This document shows, piece by piece, positions 26,776 through 35,897 of a stretch of DNA of 64,000 bases. The notes beneath the pieces are model-generated. The model did no database searches. It worked only from the letters and a program-made list of their open reading frames with translations, and had not been told where the DNA came from. Every line of letters starts with the position of its first letter. The first letter of the stretch is position 1. Origin of the DNA: Flavobacterium panacis (lineage in GTDB: Bacteria; Bacteroidota; Bacteroidia; Flavobacteriales; Flavobacteriaceae); NCBI RefSeq assembly GCF_024649945.1, contig NZ_JANKMS010000016.1, positions 17,271-81,270 on the forward strand. Direction: 5' to 3'. The translations under genes were made by a program, and so were the position numbers.

Positions 26776-29562
26776 ATGAAACTACATTACCTTTTATTAT
26801 TTCTTTTAAGTTGTATTATTACTGCTCCAGCTCAGGAAAGTTCACCATGGCCTAAATCAACTAATGTAAATCAGCCTTGGGCAAGATGGTGGTGGATGGG
26901 AAGTGCAGTAGATAAACCAAACTTAAAAAGAAGTTTAATTGATTTTCATAGGGTCGGAATTGGAGGTGTCGAAATCACCCCAATATATGGCGTAAAAGGC
27001 GAAGAAAACAATTTCATCGACTATCTATCTCCAAAATGGATGGAAATGCTGGATTATACCATTCATGTAGCAGACAGCCTTCACATGCAAGTTGACATGG
27101 TTTTAGGAACAGGTTGGCCTTATGGCGGATCGCATGTGACAGTCGCAAACGCCGCAACAAAACTGATTATTGAAAAATATCAGATTAAAAAAGACGAGAC
27201 TATTGATAAAAACATTACACTTCAAAACCAAAAAGAAAAAAATCCTACCGAATTATTATATGTAGTGGCTTATGGAAAAGACGGTTCTTACATCAATTTA
27301 ACCGATCAGCTGAAAAAGAATCAGACGAAAACAAAAGATAAAGGAATTGATGGGAAATCTGTAGAAATTCCAAATCAGACCGAACCAAATAAATTAAAAT
27401 GGAAAGCTAAAAAGACAGATTATACCATTTATGCTGTTTATAGTGGCAAAACTGGTCAACAAGTAAAAAGAGCGGCACCGGGCGGAAGCGGTTTTACCTT
27501 AGATCACTATTCGCAAGATGCTTTTAATGCTTATGTTGTTCCATTTAACAATGCTTTCAAAGGTCGTGAAGGAAAAATCAGAGCTATTTTTAATGATAGC
27601 TACGAAGTTTACGGAACTGATTTTACACCTAAATTCTTCGAAGAATTTCAAAAACTAAGAGGCTACGATTTAAAAAAACAATTGCCAATATTATTAAATG
27701 AAACCGATGGTGAAATTGGAAATCGCATTAGAAGTGATTATCGCCAGACCATTGGTGATTTATTATTGACTAAATTCGATAAACCTTGGACAGAATGGGC
27801 ACATTCAAAAAGCTTTAAAACTAAACTTCAAGCGCATGGATCACCTGGAAATTTAATTGATTTATACGCCGCAGCCGATATTCCTGAATGTGAAACTTTT
27901 GGCTCTATGCCTTTTGATATTCCAGGTTTTAGAAGAGAAAAAGAAGACATCCGCGAAGGCGATGCGGATCCGGTTATGTTGAAATTTTCATCATCAGCAG
28001 CACATATTTCTGGGAAAAATCTCGTTTCATCTGAGACTTTTACTTGGTTGAGAGAACATTTTAAAACGGCACTTTCACAATGTAAACCAGAAGCTGAAGA
28101 TTTGATGCTGAGCGGAATCAATCATATTTTTCTTCATGGTTCAACTTATTCTCCAGATCGCGCTGTCTGGCCGGGATGGCAATTTTATGCGTCAGTCAAT
28201 TTCAATGCAAATAACAGTATTTGGGAAGATGCTCCTTCTCTATTCTCTTATATTTCAAATTGCCAATCTTTATTGCAACAAGGAAAATCTGATAATGAAC
28301 TTTTGCTTTATTGGCCAATTTTTGATACTTGGGACAAATATCAAAAAGGAACCTTATTCTTTGAATTCAAAATACATTCATTGCAAGAATGGCTTCATCC
28401 GACAACTTTTTACAGTTCGACTAAAAACTTAATGAATAAAGGTTATGGCGTAGATTTTATCTCAGATAATTTTATTGCTGAAGCCAAAGTTATAAATGGA
28501 AAAATAAATCTTAACGGAACAACTTTTAAAGCATTAGTAATTCCGCCAGTGAAAAAAATGCCGCTTGCAACCATTCAAAAACTGATCGAATTACAAAAAG
28601 CGGGTGCCAAAATCATCTTTGAAGGGCTTCCAGAATCTGTTCCTGGATTTAATGATTATCAAAAGCAAGAACAAGATCTTCAAAATATTTTGACTGCAAA
28701 TAGCGATTTGGTTAAGCCAACTTCGGATATTTTCAAAACCTTAGAAAATGCTCAAATTTATCCTGAAACGCTTGTAAATACAGGTTTAAAATTCATTAGA
28801 AGAAATGTTGATGGCGAAAAAATATATTATTTGGTAAATCATACTCCAAAAACAATTGATGAATTTATTCCGATAGAAATTGGAAATAAAGAAGTGGTGA
28901 TTTTAAATCCGTTAACTAGAGAATTTAGAAATGCAATTGTAAAAAAAGAAGCAAATAGAACTTTGGTTAAAATTAAAATTGCACCAGGAGAATCTTATTT
29001 TCTAAAAACAGAAAATACGGCTTCACAAAAAAAATGGAATTATTACGAACCAATTGCTGAAGCCGTACCATTAAAAGGAAACTGGAAAATCAATTTTGAC
29101 AAAGGCGGACCAGAATTGCCACCAAGCGCAACAGTTTCAACTTTAGAATCTTGGACAAAATTAAGCCCAGAAGCCGAAGCTTTTTCAGGTTCAGCGACAT
29201 ATACTTTACAATTTGAAAATCCAAATAAAAAAATTGAACATTGGAGTTTAAACCTAGGAGATGTTCGCGAAAGCGCAAAAGTTTGGCTAAATGATGAATT
29301 TATAGGTACAGCGTGGTCTGTTCCTTATCAATTAAATATCGAAAAATTAAAATCTGGAAAAAATACATTAAAAATTCAAGTAACCAATCTTTCTGCAAAC
29401 CGCATTCGCAATAAAGAATTAAAAGGCGAAGAATGGAAGATTTTTTATGAAATCAATATGGTCGATAAAGATTATAAAAAATTTGATGCAACAAAATGGG
29501 CTCCAATGCCTTCGGGACTTTTAGGACCAATAACACTTACACCATTAAAACAGCAAAACTAA
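26776..29562 (+). CDS. GH106 family alpha-L-rhamnosidase
   Basis: 928 residues, signal peptide at 1-19 (APAQ). The N-terminal TIM-barrel start is highly characteristic: WARWWWMGSAVDKPNL, GIGGVEITPIYGVKGEE and VDMVLGTGWPYGG (about 34-120). Later come INHIFLHGSTYSPDRAVWPGWQFYASVNFN and LLLYWPIFDTWD. A GH2-like galactose-binding sandwich (about 790-890, with WSLNLGDVRESAKVWLN) closes the protein. GH106 enzymes remove terminal alpha-L-rhamnose by inversion from rhamnogalacturonan oligosaccharides. It is shorter than the roughly 1100-residue gut Bacteroides enzymes, with no obvious break. First gene of the plus-strand operon; the next gene starts 22 nt later. Confidence 0.88.
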   Translation: MKLHYLLLFLLSCIITAPAQESSPWPKSTNVNQPWARWWWMGSAVDKPNLKRSLIDFHRVGIGGVEITPIYGVKGEENNFIDYLSPKWMEMLDYTIHVADSLHMQVDMVLGTGWPYGGSHVTVANAATKLIIEKYQIKKDETIDKNITLQNQKEKNPTELLYVVAYGKDGSYINLTDQLKKNQTKTKDKGIDGKSVEIPNQTEPNKLKWKAKKTDYTIYAVYSGKTGQQVKRAAPGGSGFTLDHYSQDAFNAYVVPFNNAFKGREGKIRAIFNDSYEVYGTDFTPKFFEEFQKLRGYDLKKQLPILLNETDGEIGNRIRSDYRQTIGDLLLTKFDKPWTEWAHSKSFKTKLQAHGSPGNLIDLYAAADIPECETFGSMPFDIPGFRREKEDIREGDADPVMLKFSSSAAHISGKNLVSSETFTWLREHFKTALSQCKPEAEDLMLSGINHIFLHGSTYSPDRAVWPGWQFYASVNFNANNSIWEDAPSLFSYISNCQSLLQQGKSDNELLLYWPIFDTWDKYQKGTLFFEFKIHSLQEWLHPTTFYSSTKNLMNKGYGVDFISDNFIAEAKVINGKINLNGTTFKALVIPPVKKMPLATIQKLIELQKAGAKIIFEGLPESVPGFNDYQKQEQDLQNILTANSDLVKPTSDIFKTLENAQIYPETLVNTGLKFIRRNVDGEKIYYLVNHTPKTIDEFIPIEIGNKEVVILNPLTREFRNAIVKKEANRTLVKIKIAPGESYFLKTENTASQKKWNYYEPIAEAVPLKGNWKINFDKGGPELPPSATVSTLESWTKLSPEAEAFSGSATYTLQFENPNKKIEHWSLNLGDVRESAKVWLNDEFIGTAWSVPYQLNIEKLKSGKNTLKIQVTNLSANRIRNKELKGEEWKIFYEINMVDKDYKKFDATKWAPMPSGLLGPITLTPLKQQN

Positions 29563-29584
29563 CTATTAACTAAGAATACAAAAA

Positions 29585-30709
29585 ATGAAAAAATTATCCT
29601 TATTCTTCTCAATATGCTTTTTGTACACCTGTACAATCAGCGCGCAACAGCCATTTGACAAAAAATTAGTTCTAAAACAAATGATTTTAGCCAATGATTA
29701 TTTCATGCAAAAATGGCCAGAAACAGGTAAAACGATCATCACTAATAAAGAACGTCCAAGTAACATTTGGACACGTGGAGTTTATTATGAAGGATTAATG
29801 GCGTTACATGAAATTTTCCCAAAAGAGGCGTATTACGATTATGCTATGTCTTGGTCAGAATTTCATAAATGGGGATTCAACGGAGGAAATACAACTCGTA
29901 ACGCCGATAATTACTGTGCTGCTCAAACTTATATTGACTTGTATAATTTAGAACCAGATTCTAAAAAACTAAAAAATACAAAAGCAAATATCAATATGCT
30001 TTTAAACACTCCTCAATTGGATGATTGGTCTTGGATTGATGCTATACAAATGGGAATGCCGGTTTTTGCGAAAATGGGAGTTTTAGAAAAAGACAATCGT
30101 TACTTTGAAAAAATGTATGAAATGTACATGTATTCAAGAAACAAACATGGTGATAATGGACTTTTCAATCCAAAAGATGGTTTATGGTGGCGTGATGCCG
30201 ATTTTGATCCGCCGTACAAAGAACCAAATGGAAAAAACTGCTACTGGAGCCGTGGAAATGGTTGGGTTATTGGCGCATTGGCAAAAGTGCTGACTATTAT
30301 TCCTGAAAACGCACCACACAGAGATCAATATATTAAAGATTTAAAAGCAATGGCGGCAGCTTTAGTTCCAATTCAAAGACCTGACGGATTCTGGAATGTA
30401 AGTTTACATGATCCTACAAATTTCGGCGAAAAAGAAACTTCTGGAACTGCTTTGTTCGTTTACGGAATGGCTTACGGAATCAACAGTGGTATTTTGAAAA
30501 AAGAAACGTATTTGCCTGTTGTTCAAAAAGCTTGGAATGCCATGACAACTGAAAGTTTACACACAAATGGATTTTTAGGATTTTTACAATCAACTGGAAA
30601 AGAACCTAAAGACGGTCAGCCGTTATCATATGATAAAATTCCTGATTTTGAAGATTATGGTTTAGGCTGTTTCTTACTAGCTGGTTCAGAAATTTATAAA
30701 ATGAAATAA
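29585..30709 (+). CDS. GH105 family unsaturated rhamnogalacturonyl hydrolase, second copy
   Basis: 374 residues, signal peptide at 1-21 (TISAQ). GH105 blocks are RPSNIWTRGVYYEGLMAL (about 58-75), WSWIDAIQMGMPVFAKM (about 147-163) with the catalytic-region Asp, CYWSRGNGWVIGALAKVL (about 219-236) and DYGLGCFLLAGSE near the end. It is 75 residues shorter than the other GH105 in this locus and diverged in the active-site blocks (WSWIDAIQMG against LWLDDMFMS). It sits between the rhamnosidase and GH2 genes; alternating GH105 and GH106 action is the standard way to dismantle lyase-generated RG-I oligosaccharides. The stop codon overlaps the next start by one base (TAATG). Confidence 0.9.
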   Translation: MKKLSLFFSICFLYTCTISAQQPFDKKLVLKQMILANDYFMQKWPETGKTIITNKERPSNIWTRGVYYEGLMALHEIFPKEAYYDYAMSWSEFHKWGFNGGNTTRNADNYCAAQTYIDLYNLEPDSKKLKNTKANINMLLNTPQLDDWSWIDAIQMGMPVFAKMGVLEKDNRYFEKMYEMYMYSRNKHGDNGLFNPKDGLWWRDADFDPPYKEPNGKNCYWSRGNGWVIGALAKVLTIIPENAPHRDQYIKDLKAMAAALVPIQRPDGFWNVSLHDPTNFGEKETSGTALFVYGMAYGINSGILKKETYLPVVQKAWNAMTTESLHTNGFLGFLQSTGKEPKDGQPLSYDKIPDFEDYGLGCFLLAGSEIYKMK

Positions 30710-33675
30710 TGAAAAATACACTCTTATTTCTTGTTTTAATTCTTTTTAAAACCACGATATTTTCTCAGGAATTTAAGAGAGAAAAATACAATTTCAATTC
30801 CGATTGGAAACTAAAAACAGGAGACTCTCAAAATGCAGAGTCTCTTAGTTTTAATGATAATTCGTGGAAAAAAATCACACTCCCTCACGCTTACAATCAA
30901 GAAGAAGCTTTCGAAAAAGACATTGAACATCTCACAACCGGAATTGTTTGGTATCGAAAAAAATTCAAGCTTCCCAAAGGAATTAAAAACAAAAAAATAT
31001 TCCTAGAATTTGAAGGCATTCGCCAAGCCGGAACCATTTATATCAACGGACAAAAAGTTGGACTGCATGAAAATGGCGTCATGGCTTTTGGTTTTGATAT
31101 TTCAAATTTAATCAAACCTTTTCCACAAGAAAATATTGTCGCATTAAGAATCGACAACGACTGGAAATACAAGGAACAATCCACAGGAGCATCGTATCAA
31201 TGGAATAACATTAATTTCAATGCCAATTACGGCGGAATCCCAAAAAATGTTTTTCTACATATTACCAATAAATTATATCAGACACTTCCACTCTATTCCA
31301 ATCTAAAGACGACTGGAGTTTATATTTATCCTTCAAAAATTAATATTCAAGAAGAAAGCGCAGTAATAAACGCTGAAACCGAAATTCGCAATGAATTTGA
31401 TGTTGCAAAAACTATTGAATATAATGTGATTATTGAAGATTTAGAAGGCAAAAAAGTGACTTCTTTTTCTGGAGAAAAGACGACAATTGCGCCAAATGAA
31501 ACCAAAATACTAAAAGCGAATTCTCTAGTAAACAATCTTCATTTTTGGAGTTGGGGTTACGGTTACTTATACACGGTAAAAACCATTTTAAAAGTTGATG
31601 GAAAAGTTGTGGATGAAGTTGCAACCAAAACTGGTTTTAGAAAAACAGCTTTCGCCGAAGGGCAATTTTGGTTGAATGACAGAGTTTTGCAGGTAAAAGG
31701 TTATGCGCAAAGAACCAGCAACGAATGGCCAGCAATTGGAATGTCGGTTCCAGCTTGGTTGAGCGATTTCAGTAATAAATTAATTGTCGAAGGAAATGGG
31801 AATTTAGTTCGATGGATGCACGTTACTCCTTGGAAACAAGATATTGAATCTTGCGATCGAGTTGGTTTGTTACAAGCTATGCCAGCCGGTGATGCAGAAA
31901 AAGACGCACAAGGCGACACTTGGAAACAACGTGTAAACCTGATGCGTGATGCCATTATTTACAACAGAAATAATCCGAGTATTATTTTTTATGAAAGCGG
32001 CAACGAATCCATCAGCGAAGCGCACATGCACGAAATGAAAAGCCTTAGAGATACTTATGATCCTTTTGGCGGGCGTGCAATCGGTTCCCGTGAAATGTTA
32101 GACAGCCAAGAAGCCGAATATGGTGGAGAAATGCTTTACATCAATAAAAGTGCGCGAAAACCTTTGTGGGCAACCGAATATTCGAGAGATGAAGGAATGC
32201 GAAAATACTGGGATGAATTCTCTCCTCCTTTTCATAAAGAAGGCGACGGCCCTTTGTATCGCGGAAATCCAGCTTCCGATTACAATCATAATCAGGATCA
32301 CCATGCAATTGAAAATGTGATTCGTTGGTATGATTATTACAGAGAAAGACCTGGAACTGGAAAACGAGTAAATTCTGGTGGCGTAAATATTATTTTTTCG
32401 GATTCTAATACACATCATCGTGGTGAATCAAATTACAGAACTAGTGGCGAAGTTGATGCTATGCGTATTCCAAAAGACGGTTATTGGGCGCATCAAGTGA
32501 TGTGGGACGGCTGGGTTGATGTTGAAAAACATCGTACACACATTATGGGACATTGGAACTATGCTGACAATGTTGTAAAGAATATTTATGTCGTTTCTAC
32601 AGCGTCAAAAGTCGAACTTTTTGTCAACGGAATTTCACAAGGTTTTGGAAAACGAAGCAGTGAATTTTTATTTACTTTTGAAAATATTGCCTTTAAATCA
32701 GGCACAATTAAAGCAATTGGTTATGATAGAAATGGGACTATTTTAAGTCAAGATAAAAAAATAACCGTTGACGAACCTTCTCAAATCAAACTGAAATTAA
32801 TCACACAACCACAAGGAATGTTAGCTGATGGTGCTGATACTGCTTTAATTGAAGTTGAAGTTTTGGATAAAAATGGGAATCGCTGTCCAATCAGTAATAA
32901 TATGATTTCGTTTACTACAAATGGTCCTCTTACTTGGTTGGGTGGAATTGCTCAAGGTCCAAAAAATTATATTCTTTCTAAAGAAATTCCAGTTGAAAAT
33001 GGTGTGAATAGAGTTATGATTCAATCTTTGGCGAAAGCCGGAAAAATTACGATTTCAGCTCAATCTAACGGATTAAAATCGGCTGAACTTTCATTTGAGA
33101 CTAAAACCGTAAATACAATAAATGGTCTTTCAGAAGAACTTCCAGGCAATAATCTGCCTTCGAATTTAGAACGAGGGCCAACTCCAAAAACACCTTCTTA
33201 TAGACAAAAAAGGATTCCGGTAAATATTTTGAATGCCGTTTCTCCTTCAAACAATAATGATACGTACAAAAGTTATGACGATAACGAATTAACCGAATGG
33301 CGAAATGACGGAAATATCAATACAGGTTCGATAACCTACACGCTTTCAAAACCATCAATTGTTAATGAAGTTGTTGCTAAATTTACAGGCTGGAGAAGCA
33401 AAATCTATCCAATCAGAATTTTAGCAGACGGAAAAGAAGTTTTTAAAGGAAATACAACTCAGAGTTTAGGTTATGTTACGATTCCGTTGGAACCTGTTTT
33501 GGCAGAAAAAATCACTATTGAATTAATTGGCGCTAACAAAGAAAAAGACGTATTTTCGAAAATTGTTGAAGTAGATCCAACAAAAGAGTTAGATTTATAC
33601 AAAGATAAAACATCAGTTGATGCGGCTGGTCAATTACGCATTGTTGAAATAGAATTTTATGAAAAAATCAAATAA
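30709..33675 (+). CDS. GH2 family exo-beta-glycosidase
   Basis: 988 residues, signal peptide at 1-19. The N-terminal sugar-binding sandwich (about 25-185) is followed by an Ig-like domain and the TIM barrel. The acid/base is Glu433 in YESGNES and the nucleophile Glu490 in ATEYSR, both in the expected GH2 settings. An Ig-like C-terminal domain (about 690-800) and a further sandwich (about 830-985) follow. GH2 includes beta-galactosidases, glucuronidases, galacturonidases and mannosidases. In this setting a beta-galactosidase, or a beta-(galact/gluc)uronidase acting on rhamnogalacturonan side chains, is most plausible, but the substrate cannot be read from the sequence. It overlaps the preceding gene by 1 nt and the next by 17 nt, so the operon is tightly coupled. 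Confidence 0.88.
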   Translation: MKNTLLFLVLILFKTTIFSQEFKREKYNFNSDWKLKTGDSQNAESLSFNDNSWKKITLPHAYNQEEAFEKDIEHLTTGIVWYRKKFKLPKGIKNKKIFLEFEGIRQAGTIYINGQKVGLHENGVMAFGFDISNLIKPFPQENIVALRIDNDWKYKEQSTGASYQWNNINFNANYGGIPKNVFLHITNKLYQTLPLYSNLKTTGVYIYPSKINIQEESAVINAETEIRNEFDVAKTIEYNVIIEDLEGKKVTSFSGEKTTIAPNETKILKANSLVNNLHFWSWGYGYLYTVKTILKVDGKVVDEVATKTGFRKTAFAEGQFWLNDRVLQVKGYAQRTSNEWPAIGMSVPAWLSDFSNKLIVEGNGNLVRWMHVTPWKQDIESCDRVGLLQAMPAGDAEKDAQGDTWKQRVNLMRDAIIYNRNNPSIIFYESGNESISEAHMHEMKSLRDTYDPFGGRAIGSREMLDSQEAEYGGEMLYINKSARKPLWATEYSRDEGMRKYWDEFSPPFHKEGDGPLYRGNPASDYNHNQDHHAIENVIRWYDYYRERPGTGKRVNSGGVNIIFSDSNTHHRGESNYRTSGEVDAMRIPKDGYWAHQVMWDGWVDVEKHRTHIMGHWNYADNVVKNIYVVSTASKVELFVNGISQGFGKRSSEFLFTFENIAFKSGTIKAIGYDRNGTILSQDKKITVDEPSQIKLKLITQPQGMLADGADTALIEVEVLDKNGNRCPISNNMISFTTNGPLTWLGGIAQGPKNYILSKEIPVENGVNRVMIQSLAKAGKITISAQSNGLKSAELSFETKTVNTINGLSEELPGNNLPSNLERGPTPKTPSYRQKRIPVNILNAVSPSNNNDTYKSYDDNELTEWRNDGNINTGSITYTLSKPSIVNEVVAKFTGWRSKIYPIRILADGKEVFKGNTTQSLGYVTIPLEPVLAEKITIELIGANKEKDVFSKIVEVDPTKELDLYKDKTSVDAAGQLRIVEIEFYEKIK

Positions 33676-35467
33676 TTTAAATCGTTTAAAAGCCACATTG
33701 CTTTTTCTGTCTCTCTCGCTTACAATTCCGGCACTTTCGCAGAAAAAAGAAATTCCGTTATGGGATAAAATTCCAGACGAAATTGTCTCAAAAGATTATT
33801 CTGAAATAGTTGACAAAGATAAAAATGGTATTGCCGATGGAGTTCGAAAAGTAACTTTACCAACGCTTACTGTTTATTTAGCCGATCCGCAAAAATCAAA
33901 CGGAACTTCTGTTGTCATTTGTCCTGGTGGTGGTTACGGCATGTTGGCAATCAATAAAGAAGGTTTTAAAGTTGCTGAATGGTTTAATAGCTTGGGAATA
34001 AACGCTTTTGTCTTAAAGTATAGATTGCCAAGCGATTTAATTATGAAAAACAAAATTGTTGGTCCTCTCCAAGATGCTCAGGAAGCCATAAGAGTTGTTC
34101 GAAGAAATGCTGTAAAATGGAAACTGAATCCAAATAAAATTGGAATTATGGGATTCTCGGCTGGAGGACATTTGGCTTCTACGTTGTCAACGCATTACAA
34201 TGATAAAGTTTATACTCCGTCAGATACGATTAGTGCAAAACCTAATTTTTCCATTTTGATTTATCCTGTTATTTCAATGCAGGAAGGCGTTACACATCAA
34301 GGTTCAAAGGACAATTTATTAGGCAAAAATGCCAACAATGAACTGACTGAGAAATATTCAAATGAAAAACAAATCAATGCTTCAACGCCAAAAGCATTTT
34401 TAGTTCATGCAACGGACGACAAAGCGGTTCCTGTTGAAAATAGTATTAATTATTATTTAGGCTTAAAGAAAGAAAAAGTTTCGGCAGAAATGCATTTATA
34501 TGAAAATGGCGGTCACGGTTTCGGATTAGGTGTTAAAGGCACCAATGCCAATTGGCCAAAAGACTGTGAAAAATGGCTTTCTGCAAACGATTATACTTTA
34601 AAACCTGATGGTTATGTATTTACCTATTTTAAAGGGAATGGTGAAGACGGACTTCATTTGGCTTATAGCGAGGACGGTTACAAATGGACAAGTTTAAAAA
34701 ACGACACTTCATTTTTAACTCCAGAAGTTGGAAAAGATAAGTTAATGCGTGATCCTTGTGTTATCAAAGGCGGAGACGGATTGTATCATATGGTTTGGAC
34801 GGTAAGCTGGACAGACAAAGGCATTGGTTATGCATCATCTAAAGATTTGATCCATTGGTCAAAACAAGAATTTATTCCAGTAATGGCGCATGAAGAAAAA
34901 GCCAGAAATACTTGGGCACCTGAAATTACTTATGACGAAAAATCAAAAACGTATATGATTTATTGGGCCTCTACAATTAATGGTAAATTTCCAGAAACAA
35001 AATCAGAAGAAGAAAAAGGATACAATCATAGAATTTATTACACGACTACTAAAGATTTTAAAAAATTCGCAAAAACAAAATTATTGTATGAACCAGGTTT
35101 TAATGTCATAGATGCTTCTATTGTAAAACAGGACCAACAATATGTTATGTATTTAAAAGATGAAACCAGAAATCCGGTTCAGAAGAATTTAAAAGTGGCT
35201 TACAGTAAAAATTTAACCGGACCTTATAGTTCAGCAAGCAAACCTATTACAGGAGATTATTGGGCAGAAGGCCCGACAGCAATAAAGATTGATGGCAACT
35301 GGATTGTTTATTTTGATAAATACACACAAAAAAAATATGGTGCTGTGAAGGAAACTTCAAAAGGCTGGGAAGATATTTCAGAACAAGTAAGTTTCCCGAC
35401 TGGTACAAGACATGGTACTGTAATCAAAGTTTCGGCTGATGAAATTATGACTTTAAAAAAGGAATAG
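33659..35467 (+). CDS. Bimodular enzyme: alpha/beta-hydrolase esterase fused to GH43-like glycosidase
   Basis: 602 residues, signal peptide at about 1-27. The esterase module (about 60-310) has the oxyanion motif CPGGGY, the nucleophile elbow GFSAGGH (Ser167), Asp253/Asp254 in TDDKAVP and His286 in GGHGFG, a complete triad typical of acetylesterases. The glycosidase module (about 325-600) is a five-bladed propeller with the three expected acids: Asp365 in MRDPCVI, Asp485 in VIDASIV and Glu537 in WAEGPTA. One polypeptide would thus deacylate a glycan and then cleave an alpha-L-arabinofuranosyl or related bond (inference). It starts inside the last 17 nt of the GH2 gene and ends the operon before a strong terminator. 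Confidence 0.85.
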   Translation: MKKSNNLNRLKATLLFLSLSLTIPALSQKKEIPLWDKIPDEIVSKDYSEIVDKDKNGIADGVRKVTLPTLTVYLADPQKSNGTSVVICPGGGYGMLAINKEGFKVAEWFNSLGINAFVLKYRLPSDLIMKNKIVGPLQDAQEAIRVVRRNAVKWKLNPNKIGIMGFSAGGHLASTLSTHYNDKVYTPSDTISAKPNFSILIYPVISMQEGVTHQGSKDNLLGKNANNELTEKYSNEKQINASTPKAFLVHATDDKAVPVENSINYYLGLKKEKVSAEMHLYENGGHGFGLGVKGTNANWPKDCEKWLSANDYTLKPDGYVFTYFKGNGEDGLHLAYSEDGYKWTSLKNDTSFLTPEVGKDKLMRDPCVIKGGDGLYHMVWTVSWTDKGIGYASSKDLIHWSKQEFIPVMAHEEKARNTWAPEITYDEKSKTYMIYWASTINGKFPETKSEEEKGYNHRIYYTTTKDFKKFAKTKLLYEPGFNVIDASIVKQDQQYVMYLKDETRNPVQKNLKVAYSKNLTGPYSSASKPITGDYWAEGPTAIKIDGNWIVYFDKYTQKKYGAVKETSKGWEDISEQVSFPTGTRHGTVIKVSADEIMTLKKE

Positions 35468-35511
35468 AAACAGCCAAAAATCAGACTGATTTTTACATTA
35501 TAATGATTAAC

Positions 35512-35534
35512 AAAGCCCCTTACAAAAGGGGCTT
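35512..35534 (+). terminator. Rho-independent terminator of the GH106-GH43 operon
   Basis: Arms aaagcccct/aggggcttt with a 5-nt loop, followed by a T-rich stretch (ttgtatttt). It lies 44 nt after the stop codon and marks the right boundary of the PUL. Confidence 0.88.
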
Positions 35535-35713
35535 TTGTATTTTAAGATTTAATCGATATCAAGGATTTTTAGTTTTTCATTTTTTAAACTTAAAAAAAAG
35601 AACCTCTTAATTAAGCAATTACCAAACGTAATTATATAACTCAAAATAAACAACATAGAATAATTTTACAATTCATTCTAAAAACAAATTCTTCAGTAAT
35701 TAAATTATTTACT

Positions 35714-35845
35714 ATGAATATTCCAAATAAGAAAAACAGAATATCAAGCACCAGAACTTCTGAGAAAAAACATACTTTAAAAAGTTCCTCAAGCAGAACC
35801 AATGAAAAAACGAATAACATCTTTTCAAAAAGAAGCTCTGAATAA
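35714..35845 (+). CDS. Possible 43-residue basic small protein
   Basis: An ATG-to-TAA frame of 43 codons, rich in Lys, Arg, Ser and Thr (MNIPNKKNRISSTRTSEKK start). It lies 52 nt upstream of the SDR gene on the same strand in an otherwise empty 430-nt spacer (35468-35897). Nothing in it is recognisable; the composition fits either a small nucleic-acid-binding protein or chance. The frame on the opposite strand here is Leu/Phe-rich and looks like its shadow. Confidence 0.3.
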   Translation: MNIPNKKNRISSTRTSEKKHTLKSSSSRTNEKTNNIFSKRSSE

Positions 35846-35897
35846 TTAACTGCAAGAATACTCCGAAGTAATTTATGACACCTTAATAAATCGAGAT

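Noticed and set aside
1..35467. Ulvan utilisation locus (GH105, GH106, GH2, GH43 all occur in ulvan PULs)
   Set aside because: There are no sulfatases and no PL24/25/28 ulvan lyase, while PL22 and GH28 point to pectin.
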